From Phycisphaerae bacterium (GTDB lineage Bacteria > Planctomycetota > Phycisphaerae > Sedimentisphaerales > Sedimentisphaeraceae), in NCBI GenBank assembly GCA_027078365.1, contig JALWYQ010000037.1:23831-87830 (forward strand): a stretch of 64,000 nucleotides of DNA. The letters run 5' to 3'. The position numbers and the translations under genes are program-made. The notes under the pieces are model-generated. The model was not told where the DNA came from. It worked only from the letters and a program-made list of their open reading frames with translations, and did not search any database. Every line of letters starts with the position of its first letter. The first letter of the stretch is position 1. Shown one piece after another: positions 1 to 10,009 of this stretch.

Positions 1-918
1 AATCAAAGCCATGGTCTTATCAAGGATTTCTTGGCTACTAGCATTTTCGTCAAGGTCAATCCATTCAACGCCCTTGAAGCTCTTAAACCAAGTGCGCTGC
101 CCTTTGGCGAGTCTGCGTGTGTTTATCTTTACCTTTTCAATTGCCTTATCAAGAGTTATTTTCCCGTCAAAGTAATCTCTAAACTCCGCATATCCAATGG
201 CAACTTGAGCCTGCTTGCTCAGCGGTTTATCCATATTGAACAATTCACGTACCTCATCGACAAGTCCGGCTTCAACCATCTTTTTAACGCGAGCATTTAT
301 CCTACGCGATTCGACTGCTTTATCTCTGCGCAACCCGATTACACGCCAACGTGGGTCAGGTTCTGGGGCAGAGAACTGAGTCTGAAAACTTGATATTGGT
401 TTGCCAGTGAGCTTAAATACCTCTAGCGCCCTGATAACACGCCTAGTATCATTGGGATGTATTCTCTCGGCCGCGACTGGATCCACCTCGGCAAGCTCTT
501 GATGAAGCTTGCCGTGACCTTCAGTCTCAAGCCTTCTTTTTAGTTCTTCGCGCAGCTCTAAGTCACTACCAGGACCGTCAAAAAGCCCATAGAGCATATT
601 TTTTATGTACATTGCTGTCCCGCCTGCGCCTATTACAGGTTTTCCTTTTGCTAAAATCTCGCTAGCCGCCTGCTCTGATAGCTCTAGAAAATCGCTAACT
701 GAGAACGGCTGCCACGGCTCAACAACGTCGATTAAATGATATTTAACCTCTTTTCTGCGTTCTAACGGCGGTTTTGCGGTGCCTATATCCATCTTCTTGT
801 ACACCTTCATGGAATCGATGCTGATTATCTCGCCACCGAGAGTTTTTGCCAAATCGAAGGCAAGACGGCTCTTTCCGCTAGAGGTTACGCCTAGAATAAG
901 ATATCTAAGTTCATTCAT
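1..918 (-). CDS. miaA: tRNA dimethylallyltransferase (partial at window edge)
   Basis: MiaA transfers the dimethylallyl group of DMAPP to adenosine 37 of tRNAs reading UNN codons. The reverse strand reads from an ATG at 918 through 306 codons without a stop and leaves the window, so the C-terminus is missing. It opens with a P-loop (GVTSSGKS, family form GPTASGKT). DSMKVYKKMDIGTAKP follows as the substrate-binding segment, and RVIRALEVF lies near the middle. These three motifs in this order are diagnostic of MiaA. It is divergent from ispA and dxs, which feed the isoprenoid pool it draws on; that link is inferred from position. Identification is firm. Confidence 0.95.
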   Translation of the reverse strand, partial: MNELRYLILGVTSSGKSRLAFDLAKTLGGEIISIDSMKVYKKMDIGTAKPPLERRKEVKYHLIDVVEPWQPFSVSDFLELSEQAASEILAKGKPVIGAGGTAMYIKNMLYGLFDGPGSDLELREELKRRLETEGHGKLHQELAEVDPVAAERIHPNDTRRVIRALEVFKLTGKPISSFQTQFSAPEPDPRWRVIGLRRDKAVESRRINARVKKMVEAGLVDEVRELFNMDKPLSKQAQVAIGYAEFRDYFDGKITLDKAIEKVKINTRRLAKGQRTWFKSFKGVEWIDLDENASSQEILDKTMALI

Positions 919-1045
919 TTACTAACCATAAAAACTGGGATATAATTGCGATAATAGGTTTTTTCTGTGAATACACCCGAAAGCGTATATAATAGCGACT
1001 TTGTGCAATAATGCCAGTGCTCAAAGGTTAAAATGGAATAGAAGG

Positions 1046-1945
1046 ATGTCAAAAGATTTTGCTGTAGAATTTAAAAAAGATTTAATGCGTAAAGCCGATA
1101 TCGTAACAACGGCTCTAAGCACTATTATGCAGGAACAAAGCGAAATTCAGCCGCTACTTAGAGAAGCTATGAAGTACACACTGTTAAGTGGCGGCAAACG
1201 TATAAGGGGTGCAATTGTTCTGTGGATTTGCCAGATGCTCAAGGGAAAAATAACGCACGAGGCAAAAACGGCTGCCGCCGCTATCGAAATGGTACATACA
1301 TACTCCCTCGTACATGATGATTTACCGGCAATGGACGATGATGACTTGCGCAGAGGTAAGCCAACGCTACATAAGAAATACGATGAAGCCACTGCAATAC
1401 TAGCAGGAGATGGACTTTTGACTTTAGCTTTTGAGATGCTAGCAACCGAGATTCCAGATTCTCATCTAGCTATCAAACTAGTTGGGGTCTTAGCAACGGT
1501 AGCTGGCCCTAGCGGCATGGTCGCTGGTCAGATGGCAGACATATTAGCAGAAAAACAGCCACCAACTATTGAATCGCTCGAATATATTCACCAAAACAAA
1601 ACAGCAATGATGTTTAGCGGAGCGGCAACACTTGGAGCTATCTGCGGCGAGGCAAAACGCGAGCAATTGCACAATCTTGCCAATTATGGATTAAAGCTTG
1701 GACTCTGCTTCCAAATTGCAGATGACATCCTCGATGTATGCTCTACAAGCGAGGAAATGGGCAAAACCGTGGGCAAAGACCAAGCGCAAGATAAGACAAC
1801 ATATCCCGCATTGCTTGGGCTTGAAGAGTCTAAGCAAATAGCTCAAAAGCTGACAAATGAAGCACTTGAAGCCCTCAGTTGTTTCGACCATCAGGCAGAC
1901 ATGCTACGATACCTTGCAACCGAGATGCTAAACCGTAAGAACTAA
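1046..1945 (+). CDS. ispA: Farnesyl/geranyl diphosphate synthase (polyprenyl synthetase)
   Basis: This short-chain trans-prenyl diphosphate synthase condenses DMAPP/GPP with IPP to give farnesyl (or geranylgeranyl) diphosphate in the cytosol. The first Asp-rich motif is DDLPAMDDDDLRRGKPT, with the extra spacing residues typical of bacterial FPP synthases. The second is DDILD near residue 230, and GGKRIRG sits near residue 50. An upstream in-frame ATG at 1001 exists, but a TATAAT at 988-993 would place transcription start close to it. The ATG at 1046 has an AGAAGG ribosome site, so I chose 1046 (299 aa, normal family length). It is followed by dxs after 44 bases, giving a small isoprenoid operon. 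Product chain length cannot be read from sequence alone. Confidence 0.9.
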   Translation: MSKDFAVEFKKDLMRKADIVTTALSTIMQEQSEIQPLLREAMKYTLLSGGKRIRGAIVLWICQMLKGKITHEAKTAAAAIEMVHTYSLVHDDLPAMDDDDLRRGKPTLHKKYDEATAILAGDGLLTLAFEMLATEIPDSHLAIKLVGVLATVAGPSGMVAGQMADILAEKQPPTIESLEYIHQNKTAMMFSGAATLGAICGEAKREQLHNLANYGLKLGLCFQIADDILDVCSTSEEMGKTVGKDQAQDKTTYPALLGLEESKQIAQKLTNEALEALSCFDHQADMLRYLATEMLNRKN

Positions 1946-1989
1946 AAGGCTTGTAATAACTTTAATGGCGTTAATTTAAAGATATATAA

Positions 1990-3912
1990 ATGGCAAAATT
2001 ACTCGACCAAATAAATTCACCATCTGATATTAAAAATCTAAATATTGACGAGCTAAATGGATTAGCTCAAGAGATTAGAGAACACATCATTGATTCTGTC
2101 GCCAAATGCGGAGGCCATTTAGCAAGTAATCTCGGAATGGTTGAATTAACATTAGCCCTACATTATGTCTTTGATTTTGAGAAAGACCATCTAACTTGGG
2201 ATGTTGGGCATCAATGCTACTGTCATAAGATTATAACTGGTAGAAAGGATAAATTCGACAAGCTGCGCAAACGTGGTGGAGTTAGCGGTTTTCCTGACCA
2301 AAAAGAGAGTAAATATGACAGGTTTGAAGTTGGTCACGCAGGAACGTCAATTTCTACAGCTCTTGGAATTGGTCTTGCTGCAGAAAATCTCAATCTAGAT
2401 GATCGAATTGTCGCCTTGGTTGGAGATGCAAGCATTGTAAATGGCGTCTCTCTTGAAGCCCTCAACAACCTCCAGAGACTAAAAAGACAGTTCTTGGTTG
2501 TGTTAAACGACAACTCTATGGCAATAGACGTTACTCAAGGCGCAATTGCCAAACTATTCTCAAAAGTACGGCTTAGCCAGACATATGAAGAACTTGTAAA
2601 AACCACTCATAATGTACTTGAGCATGTTCCTCTGATTGGAAAAAAAGTAGATAATGCGATTGAACGCTTCAAAAAGACACTGATGATGTCGCTACCGGCA
2701 AGTCAACTTTTCGAGAGCTTTAACATACCTTACTTTGGACCAGTCGATGGTCATGACATTGCATCTCTTATCGATTTGTTTAAAGAACTAAAAGGACTAG
2801 ACCGCCCTGCGATCTTGCATGTATACACCAAAAAAGGCAAGGGATTTTCACCTGCCGATAGCGACCCTAGAAAATATCATTCAACCGGCCCGTTCGATAT
2901 CAACGGCAAATCTACGCCTCCAGAACAAAATATAACACCGAGCTATACTGCCACCTTTGGCGAGGCACTTGTCGATATTGCAAGAAAAGACGATAGAGTT
3001 GTTGCTATTACAGCAGCCATGGCAGGTGGAACTGGATTAAATAAGTTTCGACAAGAATTTCCAAAACGCTATCTCGATACAGGAATCGCCGAGAGCGTAG
3101 CAGTTGATATTGCAGCTGGTCAGGCCAAAATGGGGCTGCGCCCGCTGGTTTGTGTTTACTCAACATTCCTTCAAAGAAGTTTTGACCAGATTGCCCATGA
3201 GGTATCGCTACAGAATCTTCCTGTAATATTCTGCATTGATCGAGCCGGAGTTGTAGGCGATGATGGCCCTACCCACCACGGACTGCTGGATATAGGCTAC
3301 ACAAGGATGCTACCCAATATGATAGTTCTTGCGCCTGCTACAGGGGCAGAAGTTAAGCTTGCTCTTGAGTACGCATTAGCACAAGATTGCCCGGTAGCAA
3401 TCAGATATCCTAGAGATGTTGTACCTATAGAGTCTGACGATATACAGCTTTGCAATAGAGCCTTTGTAACGGGAAAATCTATTAAGGTTATCGATAACAA
3501 CTCAGACATTGTGATTGTGGCCTATGGTGCAATGCTGTCAAATGCGCTGGATGCAGCCGAGGTTCTTGAGACTGAAAATATCATGGTTGATGTTGTGAAT
3601 GCAAGGTTTGCAAAACCAATTGACCAAAGTATAATGGATATGGTTAGAAAAGGTAAATATGTAATAACAGTTGAAGAGCACAGTAAAAGTTGCGGCTTTG
3701 GAAGCGCTGTACTCGAGAATTTAACTCAAGATAACAACAATACCGATAAAGGAATATCACACTCAAACCCATTAGAAAGGCTCACGATACTCGCTGGAAG
3801 CGATAAGTATATCGAAAAAGGCTCGCGTGAAATGCAACTTAGAGAATTGGGCGTTGACTGCGATAGCATTATAGCTGCTGTAAAGAAGATTCAAAATCAA
3901 AAGCAACGATAA
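1990..3912 (+). CDS. dxs: 1-deoxy-D-xylulose-5-phosphate synthase
   Basis: Dxs makes DXP from pyruvate and glyceraldehyde-3-phosphate using thiamine diphosphate, the entry step of the MEP isoprenoid route. The 640 aa length fits the family. Visible landmarks are the N-terminal SNLGMVELTLALHYVFD and WDVGHQCYCHKIITGR segments. The thiamine-binding GDASIVNGVSLEALNN motif ends in NDN. The catalytic-Glu region is TGIAESVAVDIAAGQAKMG, followed by a transketolase pyrimidine domain and a C-terminal domain. No clear Shine-Dalgarno precedes the ATG. nadK starts 2 bases after the stop, so the two genes are almost certainly co-transcribed. Identification is firm. Confidence 0.97.
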   Translation: MAKLLDQINSPSDIKNLNIDELNGLAQEIREHIIDSVAKCGGHLASNLGMVELTLALHYVFDFEKDHLTWDVGHQCYCHKIITGRKDKFDKLRKRGGVSGFPDQKESKYDRFEVGHAGTSISTALGIGLAAENLNLDDRIVALVGDASIVNGVSLEALNNLQRLKRQFLVVLNDNSMAIDVTQGAIAKLFSKVRLSQTYEELVKTTHNVLEHVPLIGKKVDNAIERFKKTLMMSLPASQLFESFNIPYFGPVDGHDIASLIDLFKELKGLDRPAILHVYTKKGKGFSPADSDPRKYHSTGPFDINGKSTPPEQNITPSYTATFGEALVDIARKDDRVVAITAAMAGGTGLNKFRQEFPKRYLDTGIAESVAVDIAAGQAKMGLRPLVCVYSTFLQRSFDQIAHEVSLQNLPVIFCIDRAGVVGDDGPTHHGLLDIGYTRMLPNMIVLAPATGAEVKLALEYALAQDCPVAIRYPRDVVPIESDDIQLCNRAFVTGKSIKVIDNNSDIVIVAYGAMLSNALDAAEVLETENIMVDVVNARFAKPIDQSIMDMVRKGKYVITVEEHSKSCGFGSAVLENLTQDNNNTDKGISHSNPLERLTILAGSDKYIEKGSREMQLRELGVDCDSIIAAVKKIQNQKQR

Positions 3913-3914
3913 CC

Positions 3915-4793
3915 ATGGCTACTACAAACAAAAAAACAAAAGTTGTAATTTTTGGCGATCCTAACAGGATTAATGCCTCCGAATCTCTGCAAAGATTCAA
4001 AGAGTTTGCGCAGGACAAGGTGGATATAATTGCAAATTGCTTCGGCGCAAGTTGCAGTATAGATACCTTAGAAGAGGCTGACTACGCTGTGGTATTTGGC
4101 GGTGACGGTACTATTCTAGAAGCCGCAAGAATGCTTGCAAGCACTTCAGTTCCAGTAATTGGAGTCAATCTCGGACGATTAGGATTTTTAGCAGAGTTTA
4201 GCATTGATGAACTCGAAGAAATCTTTGAGAGAGTCATCAACGATGAGTCCTTAATAGAAAAGAGGATGCTATTAAGGATAAACCTATGCAAAGGCGAAGA
4301 AGTCCTTGATACCGCAGTTGCAGTTAACGATGTTGTCATTAATGCGGGTGAACCCTTTAGAATCATCGAAACTCAAATATCTGTTCAAGATCAAAAACTT
4401 GCAGGCTGTATGAGCGATGGCATCATTGTCTCAACACCTACAGGTTCGACTGCATACAGTCTCTCAGCTGGAGGTCCTATCCTTTGCAATTCTCTATCAG
4501 CTATGGTTATTACACCTGTTAGTCCTCATTCGTTGTCGTTTAGACCGATTGTGATAAATGCGACAAGTAACGTCAAAATATGTCCGATACGTATTAACGA
4601 AGGCACAAAAATTTCAATAGACGGAAGAGTGTGGAATAGTTTTTCTCTAGATCAATGTATAGAAATAAAGAGCGATAAGGGATGCTTTTCGGTAGTATCC
4701 AACCCATTGCTGAGCCAGTGGGATACTTTAGCTGGCAAACTCAATTGGGCTCAGAAACCAAGATATAAGGATATATCAAGTGATAAGAAGTAG
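3915..4793 (+). CDS. nadK: NAD kinase
   Basis: ATP-NAD kinase phosphorylates NAD+ to NADP+, supplying the NADPH used by the MEP pathway encoded upstream. The protein of 292 aa has the family GGDGT motif (VVFGGDGTILEAARML) at about residue 60. The NDVVI segment and the DGIIVSTPTGSTAYSLSAGGPI signature both contact NAD. It is packed directly behind dxs (2-base gap) and followed 10 bases later by a secreted TPR protein, so it sits inside the same transcription unit. Confidence 0.95.
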   Translation: MATTNKKTKVVIFGDPNRINASESLQRFKEFAQDKVDIIANCFGASCSIDTLEEADYAVVFGGDGTILEAARMLASTSVPVIGVNLGRLGFLAEFSIDELEEIFERVINDESLIEKRMLLRINLCKGEEVLDTAVAVNDVVINAGEPFRIIETQISVQDQKLAGCMSDGIIVSTPTGSTAYSLSAGGPILCNSLSAMVITPVSPHSLSFRPIVINATSNVKICPIRINEGTKISIDGRVWNSFSLDQCIEIKSDKGCFSVVSNPLLSQWDTLAGKLNWAQKPRYKDISSDKK

Positions 4794-4803
4794 GAGTACA
4801 AAA

Positions 4804-6210
4804 ATGAAGAATATAGTACTAACAACGATTGTCTTGCTATGCGCAGCAGAATTGTTAGCTGCAAACTCTGCAGTAACCCCTCCAAGTGCAGGTAGAGGCG
4901 GTGCCAAAATGTATCGCAAAGATGCTGGCTATCGACAAGGTAATAATGTAATGACTGGCAATGTTACTGGCGGCAAGGAATTTAGAGGATTCGTTCCGTA
5001 TAGATCTTCTAGCGATTTTCACGGCGTGCTAGGCACTAAGTCGATGGATAATTTCATTAGAGATTCTAGTGGAACAAACACATACAACCGCGGAAGTGTA
5101 GGTAAAAGTAGCGCATATTATTCTGCAACAAGTTCTGTTACATCTATGAGAAATAGGCATGTCTATGGGGCTAGGACCACCAGAAACTACAAGCTAAATG
5201 GCATTGTAGATAATCCTACAATGGGCTCTGTTGGCTACTCTAGTAGAAGATCACCAAGAGCAATTTCTCAAGTGCATTCTGGAGCAATCTCAAATGTACT
5301 GGTAAAACCTTTAGTCGGTGACACAAATGTAAAACCAGGCGTTTTCCAAAAAGACCTCTACAATATTGCAGTAGATAAAAATAGTAAAAAATCTATTTCA
5401 GAAGAAGAAATCAAAACCCCTAATAGGGTTAATGACCAAAAAGTCACACTTAAACCTCTAGAGCCAGAACAGGTCCAATCTCCTGACACACTAAATGACG
5501 CTGACCGACTAAAACAAATAGAAGCAGAATACAATGACGTATTCTCACAGATTGAATCGACCAAAACAAAATCTCAAGCTTCTAAGATAAATGAGAAAGA
5601 CGCTACTCAAGACAACCAAGACTCTGACGAAAATGACTTGGTAAGCTCGGCTCTTAAAGTTACTAAGATTGAAAAAGCTTCATCACAGCGAACCAAAGCT
5701 AAAAGTATCATAGGCGATCATAAAAACTTCGCAAGCTACGCAGACGATAAATTTAACGGCTATATGCGTCAAGCTCACACTTATATCAAAAAAGGACAAT
5801 ACTACAAAGCAGCCAATGCCTTTAGTCTTGCAAAAGTATTTCGCAGTGACGACCCACTGCCACTTGCAGGAAAAGCTCTGGCACTGTTAGGTGCAGGTGA
5901 ATACATGAACAGCTCTCTATACCTCCAAAAGGCTATATTGGCATATGACAAATTCCCTCAGATTGATATAAATCTAGAAGAGATGATAGGCGATAAGGAT
6001 GTTCTCCAGAGCAGGATTGTTGAAATTAAAGAATGGCAAAAGAAGAGTGAGTCTGCTCAGCTTGCACTACTGCTATCATATATATACTTACAAACAGGCC
6101 ATCTAGATTGGGCAAAAGAAGAAATTGAAAAGGCAGAGAATTCTGATAGTAGTATAAGCGCCATCGAATCAATTAAAGAAGCTATAGAAGAAAAGAGCCT
6201 AAAGAGATAA
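4804..6210 (+). CDS. Secreted protein with C-terminal TPR-like repeats, function unknown
   Basis: I do not recognise a named family. The ATG at 4804 has a GGAG site seven bases upstream and begins a clear signal peptide (MKNIVLTTIVLLCAAELLAANS); an earlier in-frame ATG at 4780 overlaps nadK and lacks these features. The middle (about residues 30-290) is Ser/Thr/Asn/Lys-rich and looks disordered. The C-terminal 150 residues are helical with TPR-like spacing (YMRQAHTYIKKGQYYKAANAFSLAKVF, then PLAGKALALLGAGEYMNSSLYLQKAI). The protein is predicted to be exported and to act as an adaptor in the envelope. It may be co-transcribed with nadK, but function cannot be inferred from that. Confidence 0.8.
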   Translation: MKNIVLTTIVLLCAAELLAANSAVTPPSAGRGGAKMYRKDAGYRQGNNVMTGNVTGGKEFRGFVPYRSSSDFHGVLGTKSMDNFIRDSSGTNTYNRGSVGKSSAYYSATSSVTSMRNRHVYGARTTRNYKLNGIVDNPTMGSVGYSSRRSPRAISQVHSGAISNVLVKPLVGDTNVKPGVFQKDLYNIAVDKNSKKSISEEEIKTPNRVNDQKVTLKPLEPEQVQSPDTLNDADRLKQIEAEYNDVFSQIESTKTKSQASKINEKDATQDNQDSDENDLVSSALKVTKIEKASSQRTKAKSIIGDHKNFASYADDKFNGYMRQAHTYIKKGQYYKAANAFSLAKVFRSDDPLPLAGKALALLGAGEYMNSSLYLQKAILAYDKFPQIDINLEEMIGDKDVLQSRIVEIKEWQKKSESAQLALLLSYIYLQTGHLDWAKEEIEKAENSDSSISAIESIKEAIEEKSLKR

Positions 6211-6232
6211 GCCCCTAATTAGCGAGAAGTAA

Positions 6233-8206
6233 TTGATTTCGTTTAGTTCTTCAAAACTAGATATTGATGCAATCTTTTCAAAAGAAGGTGTGCTGTCAAA
6301 ATCCTACGCCCATTATGAGTTGCGCAAAGAGCAGATTGAGATGGCAAAGGGCATACAGGCTGCTTTTGATCAGGGCAAGCATCTAGTGGTCGAAGCTGGA
6401 ACTGGAACTGGAAAAAGCTTTGCTTATCTTGTCTGCGCAATTGATAGAGCTCTAAGAACTAATACCAAAGCGATAATAAGCACACATACGATTAACCTCC
6501 AAGAACAGCTAATCAATCAAGATATCCCATTTTTAGCTAAAGCACTGGATTATGACTTTACTGCTGCTCTGGCAAAGGGGCGGTCAAATTATATCTGTTT
6601 GCGCAGACTTTCCTACGCAACAAAGATGGGGAAAAACTTATTCGATGATATCGTAAGTGAGATTTTCGAGATCAATCAATGGGCATCTGATACAAGTGAT
6701 GGCTCTCTAAGCGATATTGATTTTCCCGTCTCCGCTACCGCTTGGGATCAAGTCAAGAGTGAGCATGGCAATTGTCGAGGTCGCAAGTGTCCTATGTATA
6801 GAGATTGCCACTACTGGCGTGCTAGAAGACGGTTGGAGACATGTGATCTCATAGTTGTCAATCACGCCCTATTGTTTAGCGACTTAGCATTAAAAGAAAA
6901 ATCACTTGGAATACTTCCAGAATACAGCTATATCATCTTAGATGAAGCACACAATATAGAAAATGTTGCCCAAGATCACTTTGGAATAAACATCTCTAAT
7001 TTAACAATAAACTATCTTTTAAATGGTCTCTATAGAAAAGGTAATAAAGGACTTCTCGCCTATACCGATTGCAAAGAAGGAATTGAGCTAGTCAAGCAAT
7101 GTAGAGAATCAGCAGATATCTTCTTTACGCAGGTTCAATCGTGGTATGAAAGTTCGTACCGTGAGACTAACGGTCGATGCCAGAAATATTTTGTCGAAGA
7201 CAATCTTAGTGAGTCTTTGAGAAAACTTAGAATTTCCATAAAAAAATACGCCGACTCTCTTGACCAAGAAAACGATACCAAGCTAGAAGTAATGCGATCT
7301 GTGGATAGGCTAAAGAGCCTAGAACAAGACTTAAAGACTTTCATAACTCAATCCAACAACAATACTGAACACGTTTATTGGGTAGAATCTAGAAATGGCC
7401 GCATCACTAGAACATATCTGCGCAGCGCGCCAATTGATGTTGGAGAAGATATCAAAAAATGCTTATTCGATACCTTTACATCTGTAATAACAACTAGCGC
7501 AACTCTTAGCTGTGGTGCTGGAGCTAAGGAAGACTTCGATTTCTTTTCCAGCCGCATAGGTCTCAAAGACTTTAACGCCTTAATGTTAGGTTCTCCATTT
7601 GATTATGAAAAGCAAGTTACGCTCCATATCGAAGCATCACTACCAGAGCCAAACTCACCTGAATTTGCAACACAGGCAATAGAAGCAATAAAGCGGCATC
7701 TCACAGCGAGCCAAGGAAAGGCATTTGTTCTGTTTACTAGCTATTCAATGCTACATAAGTTTGCCGATGCTATACAAAATTGGTTCTTCGAAAACAATAT
7801 TCAGTTGCTCAAGCAAGGTGACAAACTCGATAGATCAAGTTTACTCGATGAGTTTAAACAGGATACCAATAGCGTTCTTTTTGGCACCGATAGCTTTTGG
7901 CAAGGAGTTGACGTTCCTGGCGAGTCGCTCTCTAATGTCATTATCGTCAGATTGCCGTTTGCCGTTCCAAGCCATCCGCTGATTCAGGGACGTATTGAAA
8001 AGTTGCGTGAAGCTGGAGAGAAGCCTTTTTTCAAGTATCAACTGCCAAATGCAATTATTAAATTCAAGCAGGGCTTTGGTCGTCTTGTGAGAAAGAAAGA
8101 CGACAAAGGTTGCGTAGTTATTCTAGATAGTCGTATTGTTACAAAATCATACGGAAGAAAGTTTATCGAAGCCATCCCTAAATGCAATATTGAGATTGTA
8201 AGATAA
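6233..8206 (+). CDS. DinG/Rad3-type ATP-dependent DNA helicase
   Basis: This is a superfamily 2 XPD/DinG-like 5'-3' helicase of 657 aa. Walker A is EAGTGTGKS at about residue 58, and the DEAH box is in ILDEAHN. Four cysteines between them (CLRRL, then CRGRKCPMYRDC) fit the iron-sulfur domain of this family. The C-terminal helicase motifs include FGTDSFWQGVDVPG and QGFGRLVRKKDDKG. The likely start is the TTG at 6233, 22 bases after the TPR gene. The family unwinds R-loops, G-quadruplexes and damaged DNA intermediates. It is chromosomal rather than part of the prophage. Confidence 0.9.
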   Translation: MISFSSSKLDIDAIFSKEGVLSKSYAHYELRKEQIEMAKGIQAAFDQGKHLVVEAGTGTGKSFAYLVCAIDRALRTNTKAIISTHTINLQEQLINQDIPFLAKALDYDFTAALAKGRSNYICLRRLSYATKMGKNLFDDIVSEIFEINQWASDTSDGSLSDIDFPVSATAWDQVKSEHGNCRGRKCPMYRDCHYWRARRRLETCDLIVVNHALLFSDLALKEKSLGILPEYSYIILDEAHNIENVAQDHFGINISNLTINYLLNGLYRKGNKGLLAYTDCKEGIELVKQCRESADIFFTQVQSWYESSYRETNGRCQKYFVEDNLSESLRKLRISIKKYADSLDQENDTKLEVMRSVDRLKSLEQDLKTFITQSNNNTEHVYWVESRNGRITRTYLRSAPIDVGEDIKKCLFDTFTSVITTSATLSCGAGAKEDFDFFSSRIGLKDFNALMLGSPFDYEKQVTLHIEASLPEPNSPEFATQAIEAIKRHLTASQGKAFVLFTSYSMLHKFADAIQNWFFENNIQLLKQGDKLDRSSLLDEFKQDTNSVLFGTDSFWQGVDVPGESLSNVIIVRLPFAVPSHPLIQGRIEKLREAGEKPFFKYQLPNAIIKFKQGFGRLVRKKDDKGCVVILDSRIVTKSYGRKFIEAIPKCNIEIVR

Positions 8207-8301
8207 GCTTATACACACATCTGGCTTTTCTAGAAAACTCTAGCCCATATCTTAATCTTGGATTATAATTACCGTCGGTTGTACGAATTATTAGAGTAGG
8301 T

Positions 8302-8739
8302 ATGGATATGAAAGAAAAAAACAGCAATAAAACCCAAGAAACAAAATCACCGTTTCAAATCAATTCAACTGCTATGGAACAAGAACTAGAAGACCTTAGA
8401 GTTGAACTTCAAAATTATGAGAAAGAAAAAGAAAACATAAGGTTGATGTTAGGTAAGGTTGGTGGAGTTCCATCGTTCCATTCTAAACTGATAAACATTC
8501 TTTTTATTATCGCACTCGTCGCGACATTAGTGGTTTCAATATTAGTTCACAACTCAAGCGTAAGGCTATTAATGCTTGAACTAGCATCGGCTGCGGTGTC
8601 AATAAAGATTATATATCTTATTCATTGTTTAACGAAGGTAAACCATTTCAAATTCTGGATGCTATCCTCTATTGAGTGGCGTCTCAATCAAATGATGAAA
8701 GAAATTCGAAAAATCTCAGACCACATCGAGAATGATTAG
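8302..8739 (+). CDS. Small membrane protein with N-terminal coiled coil, function unknown
   Basis: The product is 145 aa. Residues 20-50 form a highly charged predicted coiled coil (EQELEDLRVELQNYEKEKENIRLML). Two hydrophobic segments follow (about 60-80, LINILFIIALVATLVVSILV, and about 85-108), then a charged C-terminal helix. The arrangement suggests an inner-membrane protein with both ends in the cytoplasm. A TATAAT lies at 8264-8269, but no matching -35 is convincing. A convergent gene lies 34 bases downstream. No family recognised. Confidence 0.7.
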   Translation: MDMKEKNSNKTQETKSPFQINSTAMEQELEDLRVELQNYEKEKENIRLMLGKVGGVPSFHSKLINILFIIALVATLVVSILVHNSSVRLLMLELASAAVSIKIIYLIHCLTKVNHFKFWMLSSIEWRLNQMMKEIRKISDHIEND

Positions 8740-8772
8740 TTTGTTTCACATAAAACCAAGGATACAATGAAA

Positions 8773-9936
8773 TTAATTTCTAGAAAATCTCTTGGCCAAA
8801 CAGACCACAAATAGTGACGTCATTGAAGCTCCGCACATAGCCTCAATCATGGCCAAAAATTTTGTAAAAGTATTGTTAGCTGCCGGTGCAATATCACCAA
8901 AACCAAGCGTAGTAAACGTTGTTGTACTAAAATATATAGCATCAACAATATTTCGCGATGGAATTATGCCGCCTTCACGGTTAGTAAGTTCTCCCTTCCA
9001 CATATACAAAGCCGCGCAGAATAGAACGACTAGTATCGCAGAGAGTAAAACGCGCATAGGTCTTTCACCGTAACCAAATAGAAACTTACCAAAAATAAGC
9101 TCTGGAAGCATTCTCAGTCCAAAAATCCATCTCAACACCTTTTGCCCCAACGTAAGACTATCGTAATCTCGACCTCTAAATTTGCGATAAAACATTGCGC
9201 ATCGTTCTTTGTAAAAACAGTCACCACTTTGACTGTAATAACCAGAATCACGATTCGCTTGTTTTAGAAAACGCCAAAATGTCTCATCAACGCCATAATT
9301 GCTTTTGACAAAAACAATACCGTCACTAATTGGGACGGCCCTATTGCTACAGTATGCCCCTGTAAAATCGACAATGGAATGAAACTCCACATTACTGAAA
9401 TTTGCACCTTTAGAGAATGCTGTATTAACAAATCTTGCATCTTTATGGAAAACAGAGTTGCTAAATAAGCCGTAACCATTAAACTCAACCGTTCTAAACA
9501 GCGCAGACGAACGGAAATCAACCTCTGTAAATGATGCTACCCCATTGAATATACAACCATCAAAACCTGCCTGACCATTAAATCTAGCGCCGCTAAAACG
9601 AGTCTGACCATTAAAGATAGAAGAATTGAAAATAACTTCACGTTTAAAGACAACATCTAGAAAATCCTGTTCGTTCCACGGTGATGCAAAGAATACATTG
9701 TCGTGGAATTGACATCCATAGAGACGAATCTTTTGATCAAGAACTATAACCTCTTTGTGATCTTCTTGATGTATAGTCAACTCACTCAGATCATAGTTAG
9801 TTCGCTTATTGACAAGAGAACCCAAGTCAAGGGGTTCTACAATCTCACACCTAAATAAATCAATATCTTCACCATTTGCAATAGCTTGAAGAATCTCTGA
9901 TGCTACTACTTTTTGATTTTCTCTATGAAAAGCCAT
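8773..9936 (-). CDS. Pentapeptide-repeat protein fused to a two-TM potassium channel
   Basis: The 387 aa product joins two modules. The N-terminal half (about residues 75-195) is a pentapeptide-repeat beta helix of A(N/D)LXX-like type, for example SGARFNGQAGFDGCIFNGVASF. The C-terminal part has a membrane helix (VLLSAILVVLFCAALYMW), a pore loop and a second helix. The pore loop TTTFTTLGFGDIAP has the K+ selectivity filter TLGFGD. This matches Ion_trans_2 channels of the KcsA/MthK type with a cytoplasmic pentapeptide domain in place of RCK. It is transcribed alone, between convergent and divergent neighbours. The gating signal is unknown. Confidence 0.88.
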   Translation of the reverse strand: MAFHRENQKVVASEILQAIANGEDIDLFRCEIVEPLDLGSLVNKRTNYDLSELTIHQEDHKEVIVLDQKIRLYGCQFHDNVFFASPWNEQDFLDVVFKREVIFNSSIFNGQTRFSGARFNGQAGFDGCIFNGVASFTEVDFRSSALFRTVEFNGYGLFSNSVFHKDARFVNTAFSKGANFSNVEFHSIVDFTGAYCSNRAVPISDGIVFVKSNYGVDETFWRFLKQANRDSGYYSQSGDCFYKERCAMFYRKFRGRDYDSLTLGQKVLRWIFGLRMLPELIFGKFLFGYGERPMRVLLSAILVVLFCAALYMWKGELTNREGGIIPSRNIVDAIYFSTTTFTTLGFGDIAPAANNTFTKFLAMIEAMCGASMTSLFVVCLAKRFSRN

Positions 9937-10009
9937 TGTTAAAGTAGTTCCTAAACTAAATTAATTGAAAGATATTTTTAAGCTATCAACCTATAAACAC
10001 TAACAGACT

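Noticed and set aside
31-393. Rightward open frame at the left edge
   Set aside because: It is the antisense of miaA, whose motifs are read on the other strand.
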